In this document: piece after piece, positions 9,376 to 19,198 of the stretch
Numbering within the stretch: the stretch's first letter is position 1
Layout of the letters: the number at the start of each line of letters is the position of its first letter
Source of the DNA: JABDMH01 sp050298535
GTDB lineage: Bacteria; Bacteroidota; Bacteroidia; Chitinophagales; Saprospiraceae
Direction of reading: 5' to 3'
NCBI GenBank assembly: GCA_050298535.1
Contig: JBNKUI010000030.1
Span: 62,001 to 126,000 of the forward strand
DNA: 64,000 nucleotides
Translations under genes and position numbers: made by a program
The notes under the pieces: generated by a model
Seen by the model: only the letters and a program-made list of their open reading frames with translations
Database searches by the model: none
Told to the model about the DNA's origin: nothing

Positions 9376-11184
9376 ATGTCGTCAATAACTGGATTACAGA
9401 TGAATGACATCCAGCTGGGGAAAAATTTGCAACTGATCGTTGTTAATGCTTTTCTACTATTCATCAGTATTGTGGGTGTCGTTACCCAGTCTAGTGCGCA
9501 GCGGGAGACCCCACTAGATCAAACTGCTTTATATAAATATGTACACACAGAAGACCCGGCTTTTTCATCGGAGCATATTCGCAGTGTAGAGGAAGAGGGA
9601 TATAGTTGCCACATTCTCAAGGTGCAGTCTCAGCGATGGCTGACCACTCAAGAGGTAAAAGACCCCCTCTGGTGGCACTGGGTGACGATTGTGGTACCGG
9701 ATGAGGTCAAAAACGATGTGGGCTTCGTCTGGATTAGTGGTGGTGATCGAGAAGATGATAGTCCTAAGAATGCGGACCAGCTCATAGTGCAAACCGCTCT
9801 GATGTCAGGATCAGTGACTATCAAAGTGCACAACATTCCCAACCAACCCACTAACTTTCAAAATGATGACTTTGGACCGAGAAAGGAAGATGAACTTATA
9901 TCATACGGATGGAAAAAGTTCTTAGACGGCGGATCCAAAGATGAAGATGTTCAGTGGCTGGCCCGGTTTCCCATGACAAAGGGGGTAGTACGGTGCATGG
10001 ATGCGGCATCTGCCTACCTGAAAGAATCACAAGATCTAGAGATTGATCAGTTTACGGTAGGAGGTGCATCCAAACGAGGCTGGACAACATGGGCAACCGC
10101 CATAGCTGATCCACGGGTGGTAGCTATCGTTCCCGTGGTAATTGATTTACTAAATGGCATTCCATCTCTTGAACATCATTACAAAGCATATGGTTTCTGG
10201 GCACCTGCTATCAATGACTATGTAAGAGAAGGCATCATGTATCGGCAGCAAACGCCGGAGTACGCGGACTTGCTGAAACATGTAGAGCCCTACCAGTACA
10301 GGCGACAACTCACGATGCCCAAGATGATCATTAACGCATCGAGTGATCAATTTTTCCTGCCAGACAGTTGGCAATTCTATTATGATAGCCTTCACGGGGA
10401 GAAGCACCTCCGGTATATTGCCAATATTGGGCATTCACTTAGAGGGACGGATGCACTTCACACGCTGGTCGCCTTCCATACGATGATAGCCAACAATCTT
10501 GATCGACCTGAATTTAAGTGGAAAGTTACCGACAAGCATATTAGTATTTCCACCACCACAAAACCCGACTCACTGATATTATGGACTGCTACTAATCAAG
10601 AAGCAAGAGACTTCAGATTTGAAACGATTGGAAAGTCCTGGAGCAAGTCCATGATTCCTATTGAAGAGGATGGTGAATATGAAATTCCTTTACCGACAAT
10701 CAAACAGGGTTGGGCAGCTTCTTTTGTTGAACTAGTTTTTAATGTAGGTACGGGAGTCAGTTTCAAAGAAAGTACAGGCATCGTAGTGAGGCCCAATACA
10801 CTTCCCTTTGAACATTCCGAGCAAGATAAGATCATCGAGCTGGTGGCAGGGTATGCAGCAGCAAGAGAGGCCAGCGATCCGGATGCCCTTCGGGCGATAT
10901 TGACCTCAGATGCTGATCAACTCGTTAGTTCTGGTATCTGGCGAAATACCCAAGATAACTTGGTGAAAGGCATGCTCCGAAGTTCTTCCTCCAACCCCGG
11001 TAAGCGTACCCTAAAAGTGGAAAGAGTCCGCTTCCTGGGCAGCGAGGTGGCCATAGCTGATGCACGATACATCATTGAACAAACTGATGGGAGGGTTCGC
11101 AATATGTGGAGCACATTCGTGGCTCGCTGGGAGGATGAAAAATGGAAAATTGCAGCCATTCGAAATATGAAGCCAGCGGAATAG
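9376..11184 (+). CDS. PhoPQ-activated pathogenicity-related (PqaA-type) alpha/beta hydrolase with C-terminal SnoaL-like domain
   Basis: Secreted or periplasmic protein of 602 residues. A signal anchor/peptide covers residues 15-43 (ending TQSSAQ); the ATG at 9400 is an alternative start. Residues 45-480 match the PhoPQ-related family (PF10142 type): LYKYVHTEDPAF, WWHWVTIVVPD, VWISGGDRED, and the hydrolase elbow VGGASKRGWTTWATA, with a later INASSDQFFLPDS and IGHSLRGTD. From about residue 485 to the end a separate domain begins (IIELVAGYAAAREASDPDALRAI ... WSTFVARWEDEKWKIAAIRNM), typical of DUF4440/SnoaL-like NTF2 folds. PqaA proteins usually end before this, so the fusion is notable. The substrate is unknown. 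Confidence 0.85.
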   Translation: MSSITGLQMNDIQLGKNLQLIVVNAFLLFISIVGVVTQSSAQRETPLDQTALYKYVHTEDPAFSSEHIRSVEEEGYSCHILKVQSQRWLTTQEVKDPLWWHWVTIVVPDEVKNDVGFVWISGGDREDDSPKNADQLIVQTALMSGSVTIKVHNIPNQPTNFQNDDFGPRKEDELISYGWKKFLDGGSKDEDVQWLARFPMTKGVVRCMDAASAYLKESQDLEIDQFTVGGASKRGWTTWATAIADPRVVAIVPVVIDLLNGIPSLEHHYKAYGFWAPAINDYVREGIMYRQQTPEYADLLKHVEPYQYRRQLTMPKMIINASSDQFFLPDSWQFYYDSLHGEKHLRYIANIGHSLRGTDALHTLVAFHTMIANNLDRPEFKWKVTDKHISISTTTKPDSLILWTATNQEARDFRFETIGKSWSKSMIPIEEDGEYEIPLPTIKQGWAASFVELVFNVGTGVSFKESTGIVVRPNTLPFEHSEQDKIIELVAGYAAAREASDPDALRAILTSDADQLVSSGIWRNTQDNLVKGMLRSSSSNPGKRTLKVERVRFLGSEVAIADARYIIEQTDGRVRNMWSTFVARWEDEKWKIAAIRNMKPAE

Positions 11185-11294
11185 ATTTCTATAAACAGTC
11201 AGTAGGGCAGTCAGCAGCAGGCAGTACCCGCGCTTCTTACAACAAGGTGATAGTTTTTCTGTTAATCTTCATAGTAATACTTTAAATTTATCGC

Positions 11295-11981
11295 ATGCGA
11301 TTAATTGTACTCTTTCTTTTATTGTCTTTTAGTACCCTATCATACTCCCAGGTGGATGAAGATCAATTAGGTGCCTGGTATATGCTGTTCTTAAAAAAGG
11401 ACTTTAATAATAGCCAATTTGGACTCCAGGGGGACTACCAGTTTCGTTTCTGGAATTTTGGATCAGACCTGGAACAGATCCTTCTTCGAACCGGTATCAC
11501 TTACACACCAAAGAATGCAAACATCCTCTTTACCTTTGGCTATGGAAACATAACTTCCGGTGAGCCTGGCGAGGGCAAAAGCAAGACCAGTGAAAGCCGT
11601 GTTTATCAGGAAGCTCTTTTCTCACAAGGTATAGGTCAGCGCTTCCTGCTCACGCACCGACTACGATATGAGCAAAGGTGGGTAGACAATCAAGACTTTC
11701 GTACCCGATATCGCTACAACTTGTTTGTAAATATTCCTTTAAATGGCACTACACTGTCCAAGGAGGTTATCTACATAGCACTCTATAATGAGATTTTTCT
11801 GAATGGCCAGCGAGACATTGGTCAGAATCGCAGTGTCGAAATCTTTGACCGCAATCGGACCTATTTGGGGTTGGGCTATGGACTGGCAGATAATCTTCGT
11901 ACTCAACTGGGCTTCATGAAACAAACGACGGATGGATGGAGTAAGTGGCAAGCACAGGTCAGTCTTCATGGTAGTTTTTAG
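11295..11981 (+). CDS. DUF2490 domain outer-membrane protein
   Basis: A 228-residue secreted protein with signal peptide MRLIVLFLLLSFSTLSYSQ. The start of the mature part (GAWYMLFLKKDF) and the strand pattern (LQGDYQFRFWNFGSDLEQILLRTGITY, RLRYEQRW, FRTRYRYNLFVNIPLN) fit the DUF2490 family, small outer-membrane beta-barrels of unknown function. The last strand ends with a hydrophobic/aromatic residue (VSLHGSF), as in barrels folded by BAM. It is 110 bp after the PqaA-type gene on the same strand; co-transcription is possible but not shown. Confidence 0.8.
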   Translation: MRLIVLFLLLSFSTLSYSQVDEDQLGAWYMLFLKKDFNNSQFGLQGDYQFRFWNFGSDLEQILLRTGITYTPKNANILFTFGYGNITSGEPGEGKSKTSESRVYQEALFSQGIGQRFLLTHRLRYEQRWVDNQDFRTRYRYNLFVNIPLNGTTLSKEVIYIALYNEIFLNGQRDIGQNRSVEIFDRNRTYLGLGYGLADNLRTQLGFMKQTTDGWSKWQAQVSLHGSF

Positions 11982-12253
11982 GACCGTATTGTGCTTGTCA
12001 ACTTGCTGATGCAATTTTCTGGAGGAATAATCAACCTTAAATCTGATAATACTTTTCAGTAACCAATTTGCCAAGAACCCATCATGTAAACTTCACGTTC
12101 TCAATGTGGCGAAGCGTAAATAATTGTGATAATCCATTTGATATATCATTGTCATTTTTGCACCCACCTTTAGTCGCAATTTTCTAGCTACTCTAAATGA
12201 AGAATTAGGATCAAGTCATGCCACGTTTCATCACTTTTTATTAAATTAAGGAG

Positions 12254-13753
12254 ATGGCGTGGAAGAAAAGAATACTGATATTCTCTGTAATTTTCTACCT
12301 GACACAATTTGCCGATGCTCAATGTGATTTGGTAGAAGTTGAGAATGTTTGTTCTGAGCTGTATGTAGGACTTCATGGATCGCCGACCACATGTTATGTG
12401 GCTGATAATTGTGAGGGGCTCTTACCGGGATACTTCGTAGTCTCAATGGACGATACGACGGTTATCGATGCTCTGGACCAGTGTATGTTTTATGCAGGCA
12501 ACTATTCCAATTGTATTGCTACTTTTCCATTCTGTTATGATATATTAACTGTAAGAGCAATAATAGACCTATCAATTAACCAAGTAGGATGTTGTGATTT
12601 TATTGAAAGTCAGTTTCCCGGGTTTTGCGACTCCATTAACGCGAATTTCACTCAGGTCCCATATATCGAAGACCTAAATGACATGCTAATTTTCATGCGC
12701 AGTCTGAGTATGGGTAACCTCAAGCTTGATTCGCTGGTAACGGCACTGGGTGATTTAAATGAATTAATTACCAACTCACCACCCGTTTGCTTTGAGTCCG
12801 CCATAGGATTTTGCATGGATCCAGTGGATTTTACTAACCCAAATATCAAGTTATTTCAAATTGATCCCGACATTTGTCTCATAGAGGACTGCACTGATAG
12901 TGTTGATCTTCAACCTGCCTTCTTCAGTGCCTATCCACACCAGCCGATCATTCGCGTCAATGAATACATTGGTGCTGAAGGCAACCTTACAACGGATCAC
13001 ACATTCACGTCAGGCCATGAAATCTCACTAAAGCCTGACTTTTCTATTGATGGTGGAGTTGTATTTGAGGCAACTATTGGTGACTGCCTGGAGCTGAAAT
13101 GCAATAATCCGGAAAGAAGTGTTCAGGATCGGCTTGATTGTGGTGAGGCACCTTGTGATCTTATAAGTGATGGTATAATTCCACTTGATTCGCTTTATGG
13201 TAAAATGTATGAGGGTGGGCTGATTTTTTATTTTGACACGATGACTTGCAGTGGGTTAGTCACATCATCTTATATGATCTTTGTAGGTGAATTTGGATGC
13301 AGTGGTGACATTCCAGGACTCCCCAATGTAGATGATCCGGAATCGGATGAAGGTGCCCAGATTGGTGATGGTCAGTCAAATACTGATTCCATCATTGCCG
13401 AACCTTGTACACATGCAAACGAGGATATTGCTGCTTTCATATGCAATACTCTCACCTTAAATGGATATAATGACTGGTTTTTACCATCAGTACTTGAGCT
13501 TAATGCAATATACTTCCAACTTTATTATGATGGTCCGTTGTCTCTCGATGACCTTCTTAAACCAGCTTGTACGGATGCATTCTGGAGTTCTTCAGAATAT
13601 GACCCGATGGTAACGAATCCAGCTGCTTGGCATCATGGATGGGTTATATATTTTGATGGTTTGGATAGAACTGGGGGCCTATTTAATGGTGACATTGAAG
13701 ACAGAGGTAGAGATCTTAATGTACTACCGGTCAGATCCTTTGGGTCAGAATGA
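12254..13753 (+). CDS. secreted Cys-rich protein with 3-coathanger and Lcl/DUF1566 domains
   Basis: A 499-residue exported protein with signal peptide MAWKKRILIFSVIFYLTQFADAQ. The first 210 mature residues are Cys-rich with no recognised fold. Around residues 220-280 is a Bacteroidota '3-coathanger stack' segment (NEYIGAEGNLTTDHTFTSGHEI, SLKPDFSIDGG). Residues 310-499 form a C-terminal Lcl/DUF1566-type domain: SLYGKMYEGGLIFYFD, GAQIGDGQSNTDSI, NDWFLPSVLELNAIY, FWSSSEYDP, VLPVRSFG. Such domains occur in surface or fimbria-associated proteins. A decayed relative of the Lcl part lies at 33420-33696 and another intact one at 36426-37154. Confidence 0.75.
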   Translation: MAWKKRILIFSVIFYLTQFADAQCDLVEVENVCSELYVGLHGSPTTCYVADNCEGLLPGYFVVSMDDTTVIDALDQCMFYAGNYSNCIATFPFCYDILTVRAIIDLSINQVGCCDFIESQFPGFCDSINANFTQVPYIEDLNDMLIFMRSLSMGNLKLDSLVTALGDLNELITNSPPVCFESAIGFCMDPVDFTNPNIKLFQIDPDICLIEDCTDSVDLQPAFFSAYPHQPIIRVNEYIGAEGNLTTDHTFTSGHEISLKPDFSIDGGVVFEATIGDCLELKCNNPERSVQDRLDCGEAPCDLISDGIIPLDSLYGKMYEGGLIFYFDTMTCSGLVTSSYMIFVGEFGCSGDIPGLPNVDDPESDEGAQIGDGQSNTDSIIAEPCTHANEDIAAFICNTLTLNGYNDWFLPSVLELNAIYFQLYYDGPLSLDDLLKPACTDAFWSSSEYDPMVTNPAAWHHGWVIYFDGLDRTGGLFNGDIEDRGRDLNVLPVRSFGSE

Positions 13754-13925
13754 CGTGAATCTGGTTTGGCATTCCATAGAAACTATTCCATCAGAAATCA
13801 ATCACTATCTTAGACTCTGATATTTGTGATATTTCTTCCAACTAAATACAAAAAAAGCCATTATACATCATAGCACTACCTTAGGACATTCCAACATTTC
13901 TATTAATCGCATTGGCCTTGGCTGT

Positions 13926-14819
13926 ATGGGTATGTCGGAATTTTATGGCTCCGTTGATGAGAAGGAGTCCATTAATACGCTGCACAAAGCCATTGATATG
14001 GGTGTCAATTTTTTCGACACCGCCGATATGTATGGTTCAGGAGCCAATGAAAAGCTGCTGGGAAAAGCCTTCAAAGATCGCTGGAACGAGATTGTCTTGG
14101 CTACTAAATTTGGGGTAATGCGAGGTCCTAATGGTGAATTTATGGGACTGAATGGACAGCACGATTACATCCGGAAAGCCTGCGAACAAAGCCTTCAAAA
14201 CCTGGACATAGAAGTGATCGACCTCTACTACATGCATCGCCAAGATCCGAAAGTGCCTATAGAGGAGATTGTAGGTACTATGTCAGAGCTGGTAAACCAG
14301 GGAAAAGTTCGACATCTGGGTCTATCTGAAGTGGATGCTGAAACCTTGCAACGTGCGCATGCCGTGCATCCCATATCAGCGCTCCAGACAGAATATTCTC
14401 TCTGGAGTCGCGAACCTGAGTACGAGGTATTTGATGTATGTAGGGAACTGGGAATCACTTTTGTGGCGTATAGCCCTCTCGGCAGGGGGTTTCTCACAGG
14501 GTCCATAAAGAGCCGCGCTGATTTGGAACCCGAAGATTTTCGATTATCCAATCCACGATTTACCGATGAAGCCATCGCCGAAAACTTGCAATTTGTTGAA
14601 GTGGTGGATCGCATTGCAAAGGGTAAAAATGTCACCAAAGCACAAATTGCACTGGCATGGATCCTGAATCAAAATGATGAAATTACGACCATCCCTGGCA
14701 CTCGAAAGATGCATAGGTTAAAAGAAAATCTGGGAGCATTGGAAGTAGACTTAACACGTGCAGACATGGAAGAGATAAGCGCTCATTTGCCGGAAGAGAC
14801 TATGGGGAGTCGGTACTAG
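13926..14819 (+). CDS. aldo/keto reductase
   Basis: Cytosolic NAD(P)H-dependent oxidoreductase of the YajO/AKR11-13 type. The catalytic Asp/Tyr/Lys/His set is visible: FFDTADMYG, VLATKFG and DLYYMHRQDP. Later come SEVDAETLQRAH, QTEYSLWSREPE, YSPLGRGFLTG and the cofactor loop TIPGTRK. The first ATG (13926) falls inside the conserved N-terminal strand IGLGCMGMSEFYG. The frame is open upstream to 13830 and encodes the expected HHSTTLGHSNISINRIG, but it has no ATG, GTG or TTG; only ATT (13860) or ATA (13863) would give a full-length protein. The annotated start at 13926 is therefore too short by about 20 residues. Confidence 0.9.
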   Translation: MGMSEFYGSVDEKESINTLHKAIDMGVNFFDTADMYGSGANEKLLGKAFKDRWNEIVLATKFGVMRGPNGEFMGLNGQHDYIRKACEQSLQNLDIEVIDLYYMHRQDPKVPIEEIVGTMSELVNQGKVRHLGLSEVDAETLQRAHAVHPISALQTEYSLWSREPEYEVFDVCRELGITFVAYSPLGRGFLTGSIKSRADLEPEDFRLSNPRFTDEAIAENLQFVEVVDRIAKGKNVTKAQIALAWILNQNDEITTIPGTRKMHRLKENLGALEVDLTRADMEEISAHLPEETMGSRY

Positions 14820-14895
14820 CAATGTGATCGGAAATTGTAAAAACCATGATTGCGAAGATTATTTGAGTAATCCCTCTACTGATCTTCTTACAGAT

Positions 14896-15719
14896 TTATC
14901 CGCTCATTGGCTTACCTACCTTTTGCACCAATTCCTGAAATCTCAAGTCATCCTTGAGAAATGGCTGCAAAATCGGATCAAATTGCAGCCAGGGCATATT
15001 CGGATTTTTTCGATCATACACATCTTCCAGGATATCCAGTGTCTTATCCTTATCTCCTAGCATTACATAGGATATGACTAATTCCAATTTCCTTTTATCG
15101 CTCTCCTCCAATTCCCTGATAATTCTTTTTGCATCCTCCATTTTATTTTGTAGGATATAGCTCATACCAAGTACATGGGACCAGGTGGAATCCTGAGCCG
15201 CCAAATTAAACCAATGAATAGATTCCTTACTTTCACCTGCAGCATAATACATCAATCCTCTTAAATACTTCCCTTCGGACAGATTGGGATTCATCTCCAG
15301 GGCTTTGTCAATAAATTCCGCCGTACACTCGTAGTCCTTAAAGAAGTAGCAAATCCAGCCATGCCATAGAACCCAATAGGCCATTTCTGGTCTCAACGAT
15401 TTCGCCGTCGTAATATAATCTTCTGCTGCTTCGCGATCTTGTTCAAGAATGGAATACCAACCAAGATGAGCATATGCTTGTGCAAACATAGAATCCTTTG
15501 CAATAGCATTTTTAAAGGCATTCTTTCCTTCCTCATAATCCCACTCATTGTATAGCTCTGATAATCCAATATCGAAATACTGCTGTGCCGAGATTGTATC
15601 CTCGGTGGAGTTAGCGTCGCCACTATCAGTACTTCCTGATGGATTCGTACAATTACTAGAAATAATACTGTAGATAAAGTCAGCATTAATATCCTTGAAC
15701 TTTTTACGATTTTCTTCAT
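14896..15719 (-). pseudogene. TPR lipoprotein, frameshifted in its signal peptide
   Basis: From 15719 a lipoprotein-like signal starts (MKKIVKSSRILMLTLSTVLF) but runs into a frame with no homologous protein. The adjacent frame continues with ISSNCTNPSGSTDSGDANS, supplying a lipobox-like Cys and Ser/Asp linker, then a tetratricopeptide solenoid (ISAQQYFDIGLSELYNEWDY, KNAFKNAIAKDSMFAQAYAH, YSILEQDREAAEDYI) down to 14896. That second frame has a stop just upstream and no start of its own before the internal Met at 15489. One single-base indel near 15655-15670 would restore a 270-residue TPR lipoprotein. Either a recent pseudogene or an assembly error. Confidence 0.75.
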
Positions 15720-16257
15720 TTCATACTGTTTATCCGGAGATGCATTTAAATCTTGTGCTCAAGAAGTACCATATTACTCTTATATACTTACCTATTCTAA
15801 CAAGTCTTACCAAATTGACCTAAAGCCATGCCTCAAATAAGATACGATTTTAAAATGATTGGTCTTAGTGCAGATTGATCGAGAATATTTCCGTCCACTT
15901 GATGTCTATTGTCCAATCTATTGGATAGTGATGCGTGTATATATGCTCCCAAAGATGTCCGAGATTTCGTGCTAGTTGTATGCTTGGTGTAGAATTTGGT
16001 GTGAGACTCATTTACCTAAAAGAACATTATTAGAGATCAAGTGGCTGTCTTTGTAATTCGATTCGAAAATGTCACTAAAAATCAAATGGAACTAGCCGTT
16101 TAATTTAATATGGAGATATAAGATTTATCGCTGTTAATGGAAATGTTGTATCTTATTGTGTGTCATTTTCTCGCCTTCTTAACACAACCGGCAAAGGAGT
16201 CAGATTGAAGATTATTCAATAAATTGACCATATGCAACACACTTAAAATTAATCACA
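15720..16257. other. intergenic region without recognisable gene
   Basis: About 540 bp between the TPR pseudogene and the DUF4345 gene. Only short open frames are present and none has a recognisable motif. No RNA gene or terminator was identified. Confidence 0.4.
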
Positions 16258-16656
16258 ATGAGCAGGAGATTTCTTCAAATAATAAATGCAACAATTGCCA
16301 TTATGACGGTCGTCCTTGCTTCAATGAGTATTCTTTTTGGTGCAAATAGCCCCGTCTATGGTGGCGAACAAATACCGGACATACCAGCATTAGATAGTAA
16401 TCTTCGGTTTTTTGGTGGACTAGGACTTGGAATCGGTTTAATACTATTGTGGATAACACCGACAATCGAAAAGCAAACATTCGTATTTCGATCCTTATGG
16501 CTCACAGCACTATTGGGTGGCATGGGAAGAATCATCTCTCTTTACGTCGTCGGATTTCCACCAACACCCATGATAGTCTTTACAATTATTGAGGTTCCCT
16601 TAGTTCCCATTTTAATCTATTGGCAGTGGAAGGTTTCACAGATTCCTACGACCTAA
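16258..16656 (+). CDS. DUF4345 membrane protein
   Basis: A 132-residue integral membrane protein with four predicted helices (about 8-28, 50-67, 78-97, 106-124). The segment SNLRFFGGLGLGIGLILLW and the later LTALLGGMGRIISLYVVGFP are characteristic of the DUF4345 family. Its function is unknown. It stands alone, with long intergenic stretches on both sides. Confidence 0.85.
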   Translation: MSRRFLQIINATIAIMTVVLASMSILFGANSPVYGGEQIPDIPALDSNLRFFGGLGLGIGLILLWITPTIEKQTFVFRSLWLTALLGGMGRIISLYVVGFPPTPMIVFTIIEVPLVPILIYWQWKVSQIPTT

Positions 16657-16960
16657 GTTTCAAATGTCCAGGAGTCACTCAAACAAAGAGCATCATTTCT
16701 CATTTTTATACTTTTTGAATCATGATCGTTCAACCCGTCATACAGATTAGTAAAGTCATGACGGCAGAATGAGCGAATAATAATTGTACTGGCTTTCATA
16801 AGAGTGCATCGTAGAACGGAAACCGATTAAGCAAACCGAATGGCAAAGAACAAGCCGATATTTTAATTGTATCAGCTCTCAGTCATTCCGTGAGTGCCGC
16901 CCATAAATTGGCGGAGGTTCTTGCCGGTCAATGATTCCTACTACAAGGGGTTCTCGCACA
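16657..16960. other. convergent intergenic region
   Basis: About 300 bp between the DUF4345 and desaturase genes, with no clear terminator. A short plus-strand stretch near 16845-16930 reads ADILIVSALSHSVSAAHKLA but has no start and no clear family. Confidence 0.3.
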
Positions 16961-18091
16961 TTACATCGATCCATGATCGACAAGTATCTGATCTGTCCTG
17001 CCCAGTTGCCGGAGCATCTGATAGTGCTTACTGACCGCAGCTGCAAAAGAACCATGACAATGGTAAGGAAGACCAAATTCCTGAGCCGTTTGCTGGACGA
17101 TTGGAGCGAGGTTTCGATAATGTATGTGTGATATGTGCGGGAATAAATGGTGTTCTATCTGATGTGTGAGCCCACCTACTAACCAAAACAACAAGCGGCT
17201 ACGTGGAGCGAAATTGCAAGTAGTTTCCATTTGATGAACCAGCAGTGACGATTCAAGGCTACCATGCTCATCCGGTAAAGGGAAAGCAGCTTCTGGCGAA
17301 ATATGTGCCGACTGAAAAACCATGGAAATGATCGATCCAGTGACTATATGCATAGTGAGAAAGGCTAATAGTACCTGGCCTGTGGTAAACTCCGTCATCA
17401 CAAGCGGAAGTACCAGGGCATAGGAGTAATAAAGCATCTTCCACAAGGCAATCTCCACTATCCCTTTGATATATTTTTGTCGAGATTTTACCAGACCCAT
17501 TTTATAGTATCGTGTGTACCGCACGAAATCTTTAGTGGTGATCCATGCAATCGTCGACAGCCCGTAGAAAATCCAAACATAGAAATGTTGATATTTATGA
17601 AGTCGGGTTCGCTTAGCATGAGGCGAAAATCGTAAGAAGAAAGGGGCATTAATGTCATCATCATGTTCCTCAATATTGGTAAATGTATGGTGTAATACGT
17701 TGTGCTGTATTCTCCATACCTTCTCACTGGCACCAATCAAATTGATAGTGTATCCCAGAAGCTGGCATACCATCCTGTTATTGGAAAACGACCCATGAAT
17801 AGCATCATGCATCACGCCCATTCCAATTCCAGCCATTCCCAATCCACTCACCACGTACATGGCAAACAGCAAGGGAACACTCGAGATAGAACCAAAGATG
17901 ATGATCGATAAGGGGACAAAAAATAAGGAAAGCATCAAGATGGTCTTGGGGACCATTTGGGAATTGCCATACTTGCTTTTCTGTGTGCTTTTGAAATATT
18001 CCGATACACGATCTTTCAATGTTCGGGAAAAATCAGAGCCTACTGATCTTGAGAATGCTATTTTTCTAATGATATCAAATTTGATAAACAA
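16961..18091 (-). CDS. membrane fatty-acid desaturase (acyl-CoA/front-end type)
   Basis: An integral-membrane di-iron desaturase of 376 residues that introduces double bonds into fatty acyl chains. The three histidine boxes are intact: HDAIHG (95-100), HNVLHH (130-135) and QIEHH (311-315), with four hydrophobic segments between. The N-terminal segment IRKIAFSRSVGSDFSRTLKDRV is typical of linoleoyl-CoA-desaturase-like proteins of Bacteroidota. The only reasonable start codon is TTG at 18091; no ATG occurs in frame upstream of the conserved region. The long gap upstream means it is probably monocistronic. Confidence 0.9.
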   Translation of the reverse strand: MFIKFDIIRKIAFSRSVGSDFSRTLKDRVSEYFKSTQKSKYGNSQMVPKTILMLSLFFVPLSIIIFGSISSVPLLFAMYVVSGLGMAGIGMGVMHDAIHGSFSNNRMVCQLLGYTINLIGASEKVWRIQHNVLHHTFTNIEEHDDDINAPFFLRFSPHAKRTRLHKYQHFYVWIFYGLSTIAWITTKDFVRYTRYYKMGLVKSRQKYIKGIVEIALWKMLYYSYALVLPLVMTEFTTGQVLLAFLTMHIVTGSIISMVFQSAHISPEAAFPLPDEHGSLESSLLVHQMETTCNFAPRSRLLFWLVGGLTHQIEHHLFPHISHIHYRNLAPIVQQTAQEFGLPYHCHGSFAAAVSKHYQMLRQLGRTDQILVDHGSM

Positions 18092-19198
18092 TATGTTTAC
18101 TTCAAAAACAGGAAAAATAACTTTTGCTCAGATGGATCTAATCGAATACCGTGAAGTAAAACCTAATGAAGAATTGCTTAACGAAGGACTGCTAAATCAG
18201 CAGGATATTTTTTCTATTTCATCGAACTCCTAATAATGGAATCATCAATGAAGTTAACGCTCTAGCTGGTAAAATGTTTCCCAACCTTCAATTAGTTTGT
18301 CACACCAAGTCTATTCTGGGCAGTTTACTAGTATGTTTCGATTGGTAAGTGCCTGGAATACAGGCTACTTTTGCCCATGATTGTATAAAAGAACAACCAG
18401 GAGCATCATGAATACGCGAAGCCTGGGTAACAATTAGAAAGAGAAAAATTCATAAAGTTCACTACCCTTTGGTGAACAGAATGCCAGTAGACCACCTATC
18501 TTAAGCCTCGATGACCGTTTTTCTTTCAAATCGACAATCTACTGAAGCGCCAATCATACGGGTATGCCAGCCAAATGCAGGCCAGAAATGAAAATACTCC
18601 CTTCCTGACGGTAGAATGGATAGAGGAGAATGTCACAAGTCGCCCCCCTGGGCAATCATTACCGGGTATGGGATGATGGAAAGCATATGGCGGAAAGAGA
18701 TGTAGTCGATTATTCCATACGTCAGAATTGATGGACTCAAAAGGTTTACAACTCAGTCAGCTAAACCATTGAACTCCATACACAAATCTCCGATCCGGAT
18801 AGTCAGAAGAAATAGCAGCTCAAATCCTAAACATAAACTACTTACGATATTTAATCGAAATATCAGGGTCCCCGCCAGAATAGGATCGTGCATAAGACGG
18901 TTACAAAAACCCAACAGTAATGCTAAGCGTCTCTGTATCTCGGATCCTTCATACAAGAAATACGTCCTATCACTTACTCTCACATACGAAACCCAATTCG
19001 TATATTAGAAATCATATTGAATACACAATACACAACCTGACCATAATACTAAACTTGCAAAGCAGGTAGGATCAATGTCTTGATGAGAAAACAGGCCTGG
19101 ATGGTTTGCTTGTCTAAGCAAAGTATGCGCAGGGATTGATTTTTAAGGTCTTAGTGTTCACAGTAGATTTGTTAATGTATGAATTGGGTTAAAGCTTG
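18092..19198. other. 1.1-kb region with no intact gene
   Basis: Contains only broken frames. Around 18530-18680 the plus strand reads DNLLKRQSYGYASQMQ, then NTPFLTVEWIEENVTS, then PPGQSLPGMG before a stop, and the next frame continues with WRKEM; this looks like a decayed gene of unknown family. No RNA gene was recognised. Confidence 0.3.

Noticed and set aside
18100..18233. Short plus-strand frame upstream of the desaturase (MFTSKTGKITFAQMDL...)
   Set aside because: It overlaps the likely promoter and start region of the desaturase, and no family or conserved motif is visible.
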